Assembly (NCBI GenBank): GCA_031969655.1 | Contig: DALYJX010000010.1 | Coordinates: forward strand, 5,926 to 69,925 | From: Microseira sp003486305 | GTDB taxonomy: Bacteria > Cyanobacteriota > Cyanobacteriia > Cyanobacteriales > Aerosakkonemataceae | DNA length: 64,000 nucleotides | Direction of reading: 5' to 3' | Part shown: positions 27,121-34,479 of the stretch, one piece after another | Position numbering within the stretch: the first letter of the stretch is position 1 | Layout: every line of letters starts with the position of its first letter | Notes under the pieces: model-generated | Told to the model about the DNA's origin: nothing | The model's input: the letters and a program-made list of their open reading frames with translations, nothing else | The model's database searches: none | Position numbers and translations under genes: made by a program

Positions 27121-27414
27121 ATGATTATCAACGATTTATCTTACCTAGAAGTTGTTGAAGAAAACCGCGTAGTTGGTGGCGACTTTGATTTCTACACAGA
27201 ACTCGATTTCGACTCCGATGTCGAAATCTACAAAGAAGTTCGGATTGATGTCTATATTAGTTCTAATGTTAACATCAGCGGCAACGTCGCTATAGCTGAG
27301 GCTAGTGCTAATGCGATCGGAGAAAACACTTTTACTGAAGTCTATGTTTCCACCTATACCGATGGTTACTCATCTCACTCCAGTGCTTCTGCAAAATCTG
27401 TAACCAGTGACTAG
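27121..27414 (+). CDS. Small secreted peptide precursor with double-glycine leader, copy 1
   Basis: A 97-residue precursor. Residues 1-20 (MIINDLSYLEVVEENRVVGG) look like a double-glycine leader of the cyanobacterial LSYLEV type, cut by C39 peptidases. The predicted mature part (77 residues) is strongly acidic and Val/Asp-rich (DFDFYTELDFDSDVEIYKEV), then Ala/Ser-rich (AEASANAIGENTF), ending with many Ser and Thr. It has no Cys and no net positive charge, unlike classical bacteriocins, so an antimicrobial role is doubtful; a signal or surface role is possible. The ribosome-binding site AGGAG is well placed. A C39 exporter lies 7 kb upstream in the same orientation. It is a near duplicate of the gene starting at 27951. 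Confidence 0.85.
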   Translation: MIINDLSYLEVVEENRVVGGDFDFYTELDFDSDVEIYKEVRIDVYISSNVNISGNVAIAEASANAIGENTFTEVYVSTYTDGYSSHSSASAKSVTSD

Positions 27415-27697
27415 ACAAATACCTCTTTTTTTCAGTTTCAACAGTTCTACCAATTTCCCTTGATGATGCGACAAACGCACTTGCCCCGTTGTCTCTCTGA
27501 TTTAGGAGGGCAGCTGGGATAACTGTTGTAGCCGATTGGGAAAATGCTCTGAACCCCGCAACATCCTGCCACAACCAGGCTAATTATACCAAGCGATCGC
27601 CTCAGCTCAAACAGCCCTGTTTCTCCAGTCCAACTGTGCTGAATAATTCCAGTCTGTTAGCTTTTTTTAGCTTCACAACCCGAACCAATCCTCCATC

Positions 27698-27816
27698 TAC
27701 AGCGGATTGCTTTCTTAGTGAGGTACAGCCAGTAGGTTTTGTTTGTGTAGCGGCAGCAAAAATGGCAGCCGCTACACAAACTTGCGGTGTACCTCATCCG
27801 ATTGCAAACCGCTATA
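27698..27816. repeat. Palindromic 120-bp dispersed element, copy 2
   Basis: Arms ACAGCGGATTGC / GATTGCAAACCGCTAT, GAGGTACAGCC / GGTGTACCTC and GTTTGTGTAGCGGC / GCCGCTACACAAAC. It sits between the two peptide genes. The stretch 27415-27697 shows no gene. Confidence 0.85.
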
Positions 27817-27840
27817 AATCCCTCAACGCACTAGCCCAAA

Positions 27841-27896
27841 CAATCTGCCAAAATGGCAACATCAACCCCAGCATCCTAGTTATATTTAATTCAGTT
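27841..27896 (+). promoter_or_regulatory. Duplicated upstream region of peptide gene 2
   Basis: The same two blocks as at 27012-27067: CAATCTGCCAAAATGGCAAC and CCTAGTTATATTTAATTCAG. Their conservation between otherwise diverged spacers argues for a shared control site. Confidence 0.5.
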
Positions 27897-27950
27897 AAAC
27901 AAACCAGGTGGTTGTCAGCAACCACATCCCCCAAAAACAGGAGCAACATC

Positions 27951-28396
27951 ATGATTATTAACGATTTATCTTACCTAGAAGTTGTTGAAGAAAACCGCGT
28001 AGTTGGTGGCGACTTTNNNNNNNNNNNNNNNNNNNNNNNNNNNNNNNNNNNNNNNNNNNNNNNNNNNNNNNNNNNNNNNNNNNNNNNNNNNNNNNNNNNN
28101 NNNNNNNNNNNNNNNNCGATTTATCTTACCTAGAAGTTGTTGAAGAAAACCGCGTAGTTGGTGGCGACTTTAATTTCTTTACCGAACTCGATTTCGACTC
28201 CGATGTTAATATCGACAAAGATGTTGACATCAATGTCAATATTGATTCAGATGCTGACATCAGCGACAACGTAGCTTTAGCTGAAGCTAGCGCTAACGCC
28301 CTCGGCAACAACACATTTACTGAAGTCTACGTTTCCACCTATACCGATAGTGGCTCATCTCACTCCGCCGCTTTGGCACAATCTGCTACCGACTAA
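27951..28396 (+). CDS. Small secreted peptide precursor with double-glycine leader, copy 2 (interrupted by an assembly gap)
   Basis: The start (MIINDLSYLEVVEENRVVGG) is read up to 28016, and 100 Ns follow. The sequence after the gap restarts with the last 55 bases seen before it and continues in frame to TAA at 28394. Collapsing the overlap gives one gene of about 96 residues: the leader, then NFFTELDFDSDVNIDKDVD, an Asp/Asn-rich stretch, AEASANALGNNTFTEVYVST, and a Ser/Ala tail. It is the paralogue of the 27121 gene, with most differences in the acidic centre. Alternatively, further tandem copies are missing. The ribosome-binding site CAGGAG is present. Likely substrate of the C39 exporter. 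Confidence 0.75.
28017..28116. other. Scaffold gap of 100 Ns
   Basis: Exactly 100 Ns, the usual placeholder for unknown length. The 55 bases after the gap repeat the 55 bases before it exactly, as at a k-mer repeat boundary. Confidence 0.95.
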
Positions 28397-28408
28397 TAAT
28401 CAGACTAA

Positions 28409-28510
28409 TTACCCGCAGTGACTGTGAAGGACTGCGGGTAAAGTTGGCGAGTAAGCCAAATATATTCTGCATTTGCCGAAAGCTCAACTAACCAAAGAGC
28501 TTTCGGTATT
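28409..28510 (+). terminator. Two hairpins after peptide gene 2
   Basis: TTACCCGCAGT pairs with ACTGCGGGTAA (28409-28442), and CCGAAAGCTC pairs with GAGCTTTCGG (28476-28506), followed by TATTTCATT. Either could end the peptide transcript. Confidence 0.55.
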
Positions 28511-28684
28511 TCATTAATTATAAACTTGCTGCCCCAGTTCTTGTCAAGCGATAAAAAATAGGATTGACGCAAATACTACCATTGGAGACTCGCCGTATCT
28601 TAAGTTAGGGTTGGCGTCGCTCCCACAAGATTTGCTCAAAGACAAGGAAGCCAAATCCCGTTTGTCAAATCCAGTGTCTGCTTA

Positions 28685-28795
28685 AATGTCAGACCAAACC
28701 TGGGGCATTACATCGCTACCAAAGCAGCTCTCAAAGCGATCGCACGCAGCTGGCTAGCCGAAGCGCGATCGCAATTGACCAATTGTAAAGCTTGA
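28685..28795 (+). pseudogene. Short fragment resembling a short-chain dehydrogenase
   Basis: The frame reads NVRPNLGHYIATKAALKAI then ARSWLAEARSQLTNCKA before TGA. The YIATKAALKA stretch resembles the YxxxK active-site helix of short-chain dehydrogenases. Nothing upstream forms the rest of the enzyme, so it would be a relic. The match is short and made by eye. Confidence 0.3.
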
Positions 28796-28823
28796 TTTAA
28801 CCAAACAAAGGAGATTTGTTGCC

Positions 28824-30188
28824 GTGCCTAGTAATGCTTCCGCCAGCTCTAACTCGTTCTTGAATGAAAGCGGTGCTGGTAGTAGTAGCGAAGCGATCGC
28901 TACTTCCCCTACAGGACAAACCAGTAGCAGTAGTGCAGAAATATTCGCTCCGGAAGGGACATTCAGTAGGGGCGATGCTTCAGCCACAGCCTTTCAAGAC
29001 CCTCCCCCAGAGACAAGCGCTTCAGCCGAGGCTTCAGGTTCAACAATGAATTTGAACCAAAACGTCTCGCCAATAGAACCTTTAAATCCTGTTGTGACTG
29101 ACCCGGTGGCATGGACCAGCAGCAGTTCTGGCGAGTTGGTTAATAGCACGGGTGCGGGTAGCAACCAAACCTCTGTTGTGACTGACCCCATACCATCGAA
29201 CGGCGACAACAATTCCAGCCCAACGAGCAACAGTTCTGGCGAGTCGGTCAATATTGTGGGTGCGGGTAGCAACCAAACCTCTGTTGTGACTGACCCCATA
29301 CCATCGAACGGCGACAACAATTCCAGCCCACCCAGCAGCAGTTCTGGCGAGTCGGCCAATAGCGCGGGTGCGGGTAGTAGTTCTGAAGCTAGCCCTACTT
29401 CGCCTAGCGGACAAACCAGTAGCAACGGCGCTTCTACCTTTGACCTCACAGCTACTTCCAGTAGCGGTAGCGCCTCTGAGGACGCTTCTACCCAATCTCC
29501 CCCGGTTACCGAGGCTACAGCCAGCGCACCTGCAACAACCGAAACCAATCCAACACCAGAGCCACCGCTAAACGTAATGGTAGTCTCGCCCGGGGACAAC
29601 CCCATCATGGTAGGGACGGCAAGTTCGGATCTAATTATCGGCGGGACAGATAACAACAGGTTGTTTGGTAACTCAGGCGAAGATCGGTTATTTGGAGAAA
29701 GTGGCGACGACTTGGTTAGCGGCAACCAAGGTGACGATACTGTCAGCGGCGGTGATGGCAACGACACCTTGCGTGGTGGCAAAGGAAACGATTGGCTCAA
29801 TGGCGGTAACAGTGACGATTACCTTCTCGGTGACTTTGGTGTCGATACGCTGATTGGCGGCAATGGTGGCGATACCTTTGGACTGAGAACCGAGACGGTT
29901 AACCCTTCTGCTGACCCGCGGTTGGCAGATGTAATTGTTGATTTCAATTTAGCTGAAGGTGATAGGATTGCCTTAATTGGAAAAGTTTCCTTGGCTAATA
30001 TCGTCCTTGAAACAATTGATTTCAATGGCGACGGTCAAATTAATGACGCGATTAATCCTACCACTGGCGCTGATGCCACTTTAATTAAACTTGGCTCAAA
30101 TCCTGAAGACGGCATCTTAGCTGTTGTTTTGGGCACCGTTGATGCCACAGGTTCAACCATCCTAAATATTGCTGATTTTATCATTTGA
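28824..30188 (+). CDS. Ser-rich RTX protein
   Basis: A GTG start with AAAGGAG 10 bases upstream. Residues 1-245 are a low-complexity Ser/Thr/Ala/Pro region with a tandem unit of 36 residues (SVVTDPIPSNGDNNSSP, SSGESVN, GAGSNQT). Residues 255-345 are RTX nonapeptides (GGDGNDTLRGGKGNDWLNGG). The last 100 residues (DVIVDFNLAEGDRIALIG and TILNIADFII) resemble the C-terminal part of type I secreted RTX proteins. It lies in the exporter locus, with the parvulin gene 45 bp downstream, so export by the HetC-like/HlyD pair is plausible. The repetitive linker suggests an extended surface stalk. Confidence 0.85.
   Translation: MPSNASASSNSFLNESGAGSSSEAIATSPTGQTSSSSAEIFAPEGTFSRGDASATAFQDPPPETSASAEASGSTMNLNQNVSPIEPLNPVVTDPVAWTSSSSGELVNSTGAGSNQTSVVTDPIPSNGDNNSSPTSNSSGESVNIVGAGSNQTSVVTDPIPSNGDNNSSPPSSSSGESANSAGAGSSSEASPTSPSGQTSSNGASTFDLTATSSSGSASEDASTQSPPVTEATASAPATTETNPTPEPPLNVMVVSPGDNPIMVGTASSDLIIGGTDNNRLFGNSGEDRLFGESGDDLVSGNQGDDTVSGGDGNDTLRGGKGNDWLNGGNSDDYLLGDFGVDTLIGGNGGDTFGLRTETVNPSADPRLADVIVDFNLAEGDRIALIGKVSLANIVLETIDFNGDGQINDAINPTTGADATLIKLGSNPEDGILAVVLGTVDATGSTILNIADFII
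29175..29390. repeat. In-frame 108-bp tandem repeat in the Ser-rich RTX gene
   Basis: GTTGTGACTGACCCCATACC occurs at 29175 and 29283 (108 bp apart), with a partial related copy at about 29093. It encodes a 36-residue linker unit. Confidence 0.85.
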
Positions 30189-30233
30189 TTAACCCACCTT
30201 TTGGGCGTACACCTTTCCCACCCCAATAGAACA

Positions 30234-30989
30234 ATGACTGAATTAACTGAACTATCTATAGAGGCTGATGAAATTGTCTTTTACCTAAAAAAAAACCTGC
30301 AACTTAAGGCTGTCAACCAAAAGATTTTATCTCAAAAAATCATCGAAAAAGCGGCTCAGGAAAGAGGCGTAACAGTCACGGCAGATGAAATTCAAGCTGA
30401 AGCCGACCGCATCCGTTATGAAAGGCGGTTGGAGAAAGCATCAGAGACATTAGCCTGGTTGGCGGATCAGATGATCTCCCCGGATGAGTGGGAGGCTGGA
30501 ATGCGCGATCGCCTCCTGGCTAAAAAATTAGCTGAGACACTATTCAGCCAAGAAGTAGAAAAAACTTTTGCTCAAAATAAACTGGATTACGAGCAAATAT
30601 TGCTATATCAAATTGTTGTTCCCTATCAAAAGTTAGCTCAGGAACTCTTCTATCAAATTGAGGAAGAGGAAATCAGTTTTTATGAAGCGGCTCACCTTTA
30701 CGATATTGACGAAAGGCGTCGGCGTCTTTGCGGTTACGAAGGAAAGCTTTATCGTTGGGGCTTAAAAGCAGATATAGCTCCTGCCATATTTAGTGCCCAA
30801 CCCGGAGAATTAATTGGCCCGTTGGCAAGCGAACAAGGATATCATATTTACCTGGTTGAAGAATTTATTCCAGCCGAGTTAACTCCTGAAAGATCTAAAG
30901 AAATTATTGATAAAATGTTCAAACAGTGGCTATCCGGCGAACTAAACTATGTGCTTCACAACCAAACTGATGAAGAAACTGATTTATGA
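30234..30989 (+). CDS. Parvulin-type peptidyl-prolyl isomerase
   Basis: A 251-residue protein with an N-terminal SurA-like helical part (residues 1-110, AQERGVTVTADEIQAEADR) and a C-terminal PpiC/parvulin domain (about 125-225) containing YEGKLYRWG, IFSAQPGELIGPL and GYHIYLVEEF. It has no signal peptide, so it may act in the cytoplasm on export substrates. The ATG at 30234 is preferred to the TTG at 30201. It starts 45 bp after the RTX gene, and its stop overlaps the next start (ATGA), so the three are one transcript unit. Parvulin genes are frequent companions of cyanobacterial type I secretion clusters; that statement is from general knowledge. Confidence 0.85.
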   Translation: MTELTELSIEADEIVFYLKKNLQLKAVNQKILSQKIIEKAAQERGVTVTADEIQAEADRIRYERRLEKASETLAWLADQMISPDEWEAGMRDRLLAKKLAETLFSQEVEKTFAQNKLDYEQILLYQIVVPYQKLAQELFYQIEEEEISFYEAAHLYDIDERRRRLCGYEGKLYRWGLKADIAPAIFSAQPGELIGPLASEQGYHIYLVEEFIPAELTPERSKEIIDKMFKQWLSGELNYVLHNQTDEETDL

Positions 30990-31195
30990 ATATCTTAATT
31001 ATGGGTAATTCTGAAAATGCCCATGCTGCCCATCTAAAACAAACTCCGATGCAGGCGAGCGTGATGGTAGATGATTTAGATACCCGTCTGTTTCCGACTC
31101 AGTTATATCAAGTCCGTTTGCATCGGCCTCCCAGTCGTTGGGGCTGGTTTAAAGAGATCAGAAACTTTCACAGAAACCGGGTTTCTTGGCACTGA
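30986..31195 (+). pseudogene. Truncated gene, possibly the N-terminus of an ATP-grasp-related protein
   Basis: The ATG overlaps the parvulin stop codon (ATGA), which shows translational coupling to a real gene. The first 45 residues (MNILIMGNSENAHAAHLKQ, VDDLDTRLFPTQL) look like the start of a nucleotide-binding protein, reminiscent of pre-ATP-grasp domains. After about residue 45 the sequence runs into repeat DNA (AGAAACCGGGTTTCTTGG, then TGGTAAAACCCGCTCC) and stops at 69 residues. I interpret this as a gene cut by palindromic repeats. The family assignment is tentative. Confidence 0.45.
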
Positions 31196-31291
31196 TTTAT
31201 TGGTAAAACCCGCTCCTAAAACACAATTAACGATATAAGTCCGATGCTAACGGACATCACCCAGGAATTAATCACGCTCTTGCTTGCTCGA

Positions 31292-32221
31292 TTAAACTTT
31301 GCCGATCTCAGTTGAAAATAACCTGCCTTGCCGGTTAAGCTTTGATTTGGCTCCTAAGAAAGCACCTGTCAATCCAAAGCCGAGAAGTAAAGCTAATGTA
31401 TTAGACGGTTCAGGAGCTTTGACGTTGACTTGGCTTGTTTTTGTTTCGATTAAAATTAGACGAGTATCGCTCTGGAAAGAACGCTGATACGACCCTATAA
31501 ATGAGGCTGTGACAGATTCTTGATTGCTGTTGCCAAAAGAAGTATTAAAGTTGTTAGGATTTGGATCGATATTGATGTTTTGACTGTTTTGATAATCAAA
31601 AAAATCTGCCGATTCTCTCGGGTGTGCGCTCGTTGCTATCTTACTTAACACTGTAAAAAAGTCTAACACAGCGTTATTGGTGCTGTCGAATAAAACCAAG
31701 GATAGATCTCCCGTAGCAGTGGCAATTTCTTCCAAGGGATTTTCTACCGCTGTCAGCATAGCTAAATTAGCTACGAACTCAAAAGAAAAAGTTTCACCAG
31801 CTTTGATGGAGAATTCCCCGGCAACGGTTGCTTGACTTTGTGCGAACCCAAAATAGCTGTTGCTGCTGCCAACAGCGTAACTGAGCGTAGAATTGTTGGA
31901 GAAAGGCGGGGTTTTTAAGAAAATTGCATTAGCGTAAGCATTCGCAATAGTGGTGCCGCCCTTAACCGAAGTATTAGCCTTAGTTGATGTCAGAATACCA
32001 GTCGCACTAACTGATGTTTCAAATTCTGTACTTGCTTGAGAGACATCCCCAGATTCAGGCAAACCTTCGGGGCTTTGGCTATAGTTAAAAATCGTAAAAT
32101 CCGCTTCAGACCTAGCAAAGCTAGCAGCTATACTGGGCGAAGCGGCAATGCCCAAGCTGGTGACTAAAGTCGAAATGAATAAGACCGAGCTTTTGGTAAA
32201 ATCTAGTTTGAGTTTCATCAT
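31292..32221 (-). CDS. PEP-CTERM-type exported protein
   Basis: An N-terminal signal peptide (SSVLFISTLVTSLGIAASPSIA) ends near residue 33. The body is a Ser/Thr/Asn-rich beta-type region without Cys. The C-terminus has the PEP-CTERM sorting pattern: PEPSNTLALLLGFGLTGAFLG followed by a basic stretch (AKSKLNRQGR). Such proteins are processed by exosortase in the envelope and are often tied to exopolysaccharide. No exosortase gene is in the window. Two ATGs in a row (32221 and 32218) share the ribosome-binding site AAAGAGAA. The precise function is unknown. Confidence 0.85.
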   Translation of the reverse strand: MMKLKLDFTKSSVLFISTLVTSLGIAASPSIAASFARSEADFTIFNYSQSPEGLPESGDVSQASTEFETSVSATGILTSTKANTSVKGGTTIANAYANAIFLKTPPFSNNSTLSYAVGSSNSYFGFAQSQATVAGEFSIKAGETFSFEFVANLAMLTAVENPLEEIATATGDLSLVLFDSTNNAVLDFFTVLSKIATSAHPRESADFFDYQNSQNINIDPNPNNFNTSFGNSNQESVTASFIGSYQRSFQSDTRLILIETKTSQVNVKAPEPSNTLALLLGFGLTGAFLGAKSKLNRQGRLFSTEIGKV

Positions 32222-32601
32222 GTTCTCTTTTTACAATCGAGGTGTTAAGATCGCTTTTGACGAGAGGTAGTGGAAAATGACGAGAGCAAAAATACTGCTA
32301 TAAAAAAATGATAGCTACAATACCAGTAAAGCTATATAAAGGTTAAATAAAGACACGAGCCAATTTTATAAACTTCTTGTAAATTTTTGGAAAATAAATT
32401 GTATTTTTAATTGAAAAATTGCGTGAATTTCCTTATAATCCTCAAATTTGGACGCGAGCTTCAGTATAAACACGGTGCGAGCATGTAGTAATTAGTGATA
32501 CGAGTGAAAACTTCTCTGCCTCACTAGATCGGTTTCAGCCAAGTACTGATGACCACATCCGTAAAGCTAAGTGAATAAATTAGCTGCCGATTGTCAATCC
32601 T

Positions 32602-32785
32602 ACTCAGATCTTGCACCACTCCACTCACCCGCCGTGGAATCAATTCCCATAGCAAGTAGCGCGCATTCCATTGAAATGGACTAAAACCTATATATAGCAA
32701 GCATTTAGTCCTCTTGAGAGGACTTTTGCTATTAGCCCGGAAATTGATTTCCGGGCGGGTAAGCGGGTAGGTGCAAGATCTGAGT
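32602..32785. repeat. Long palindromic element with CTCAGATCTTGCACC ends, copy 1
   Basis: ACTCAGATCTTGCACC at the left is matched by GGTGCAAGATCTGAGT at the right. Inner arms also pair (ACCCGCC / GGCGGGT, CAATTCCC / GGAAATTG). It abuts the stop codon of the M16 gene. A second copy with the same ends but a different interior lies at 51581-51775. The region 32222-32601 shows no gene. Confidence 0.85.
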
Positions 32786-32786
32786 C

Positions 32787-34286
32787 CTACCCACCTAGCT
32801 GCGCTGCCGGAATGGCGATATCGATGGGCGTTACTCGCTCAGTTAAGCTAGTCAGCGGTGGCTTAATATCAGTGAGATTACCTACTACTAGCGTCACTAT
32901 GTTCTGTGGTTTGAGGTAAGTACGGGCAACCCGCTGCACATCGGCTGCGGTTGTTGCTTCCACTGCACGTTGATAGCGAAACAGAAAATCAGCGGGGTAG
33001 CCAAAATACTCGTAACGCATCAACCGCGATAAGGTTTGACTGGGATCTTGAAAATTGAACACAAATGAGTTCATCACTGAATCTTTCCCATAAGCAAGTT
33101 CTTGCGGCGTCACGGGTGAAGTTTGCAGGCGTTCGATTTCCTGAAAAATGGCTTGAATAAAGGGTACGGTGGTTTCGGAACGAGTTTGTCCGCCTGCAAC
33201 AAATGTACCGGGATAATCAAAGCGGGGACTCCAAATACCGTAGACGCTGTATGCTAAACCTTGGCGCGATCGCAAGTTATTAAACAACCTCCCCCCAAAT
33301 CCATTCAGCACGTTATTTAACACGTCCAGCGCCCCATAGTCGGGACTGTCAAACTTACCCCCTAAATGTCCCATTTGGATATAACTTTGCGTCAACTGGG
33401 GTTGATTAACAAAAAATATCCCTCCCGAGTTCGCTTGCGATACTTGCGGTAGCGGGGGAACTTGCAGTTGCGGATTCTTTTTCCAGTCGCCAAATTTTGC
33501 TTGGATCAAATCCCGCATCTTTTTACTATCAAAATCCCCTACAATTCCCAGTATCGCGTTGTTGGGGTGGAAATACTGCTGGTAAAAACTCACCACGTCT
33601 TGGCGAGTAATATTATCCAGGGTGGCATACTCTTCTGTGCGGGCATAGGGACTTTCTTTGCCGTAAATTACTTTTTGGAATTCCCGACTGGCGATCGCTT
33701 CTGGGTCGTCGTTGCGACGGGCAATGCTACCTTTAACTTGCACCTTGGCTAAATCTAGCTTGTCTTGAGGAAATGCCGGTTCCCGGATCGCTTCCGCAAA
33801 CAGTCCAAATACTTCCTCGATATCTTCGCTGAGGGCGCTAAAACTGGCACTCCCTGAAGTACTGCCAATTCCTGTTTCCACCGCCGCCGCCCGTTGTTCT
33901 AATAACTGATTGAGTTCGTCTGGAGGATGTTTAGTAGTACCGCCACTCCGCATTACAGTCCCAACTAACCCAGCCAATCCTACCTTGTCTGCCGGTTCAA
34001 AGCGATCGCCCGTGCGAAATATTGCCATTCCCCCCACTAAGGGCAAGTCTTTATCTTCCATCAGATACACCACCATCCCGTTGTCCATCTGGTAGCGGGT
34101 GTACGCAGGTATCTGAATTTCTCCAATCGGCGGAAACGATAATTCAGTGTAATGTCGCGCCGCCTGTGCGATCGCTGGCGTGCGCCACAGCAGCAACAGC
34201 AGCGCCGTTACTAGGATTGGCGCGATCGCTTTTACACTGCGAAGAAACCGACTCGGAGCTATTTTTGATTTGAGATTGGAATCCAT
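32787..34286 (-). CDS. M16-family protein lacking the zinc motif (non-catalytic subunit)
   Basis: A signal/anchor segment near residues 20-40 (APILVTALLLLLWRTPAIA) precedes two M16 domains. Where the family has HxxEH the sequence reads GLAGLVGTVMRSGGT, so no zinc site is present; the second domain keeps the Arg-Tyr-type region (GFGGRLFNNLRSRQGLAYSVYG) that serves the partner's active site. The gene upstream on the same strand (34480-36030) has an intact HFLEH. Pairs of one catalytic and one inactive M16 subunit are well known, as in mitochondrial processing peptidase. They probably act as a periplasmic heterodimeric protease; the substrate is unknown. Confidence 0.9.
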   Translation of the reverse strand: MDSNLKSKIAPSRFLRSVKAIAPILVTALLLLLWRTPAIAQAARHYTELSFPPIGEIQIPAYTRYQMDNGMVVYLMEDKDLPLVGGMAIFRTGDRFEPADKVGLAGLVGTVMRSGGTTKHPPDELNQLLEQRAAAVETGIGSTSGSASFSALSEDIEEVFGLFAEAIREPAFPQDKLDLAKVQVKGSIARRNDDPEAIASREFQKVIYGKESPYARTEEYATLDNITRQDVVSFYQQYFHPNNAILGIVGDFDSKKMRDLIQAKFGDWKKNPQLQVPPLPQVSQANSGGIFFVNQPQLTQSYIQMGHLGGKFDSPDYGALDVLNNVLNGFGGRLFNNLRSRQGLAYSVYGIWSPRFDYPGTFVAGGQTRSETTVPFIQAIFQEIERLQTSPVTPQELAYGKDSVMNSFVFNFQDPSQTLSRLMRYEYFGYPADFLFRYQRAVEATTAADVQRVARTYLKPQNIVTLVVGNLTDIKPPLTSLTERVTPIDIAIPAAQLGG

Positions 34287-34327
34287 CTTTAACCTGTTCC
34301 CTGCTGGTCTATTTTTTTACTACAAAA

Positions 34328-34471
34328 TATCCCCAATTGGGGACAAAATCTGTTTCTCTCAGCAAGTTTTATCCCCAATTGGAGACAAAATTTTTCTTTC
34401 CCGCCAAATGATACCAATTGGTCTCATTGTTTTTCTGTCAGCAAGTTTTATCCCCAATTGGGGACAAAATT
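34328..34471. repeat. Three palindromic ATCCCCAATTGGGGA repeats between the M16 genes
   Basis: ATCCCCAATTGG(G/A)GACAAAAT occurs near 34329, 34371 and 34448, with GCAAGTTTTATCCCC repeated before the last two. They lie between two genes of one probable operon and could form hairpins that tune the downstream gene. Confidence 0.8.
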
Positions 34472-34479
34472 TTTCTGGC

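Noticed and set aside
27121..27414. Calling the small peptides bacteriocins
   Set aside because: The leader type fits double-glycine precursors, but the mature parts are acidic and lack Cys. There is no immunity gene candidate.
27636..28133. A 165-codon frame running through the palindromic element and the gap
   Set aside because: It overlaps a repeat and the real peptide gene start in the same frame, and it has no ribosome-binding site of its own.
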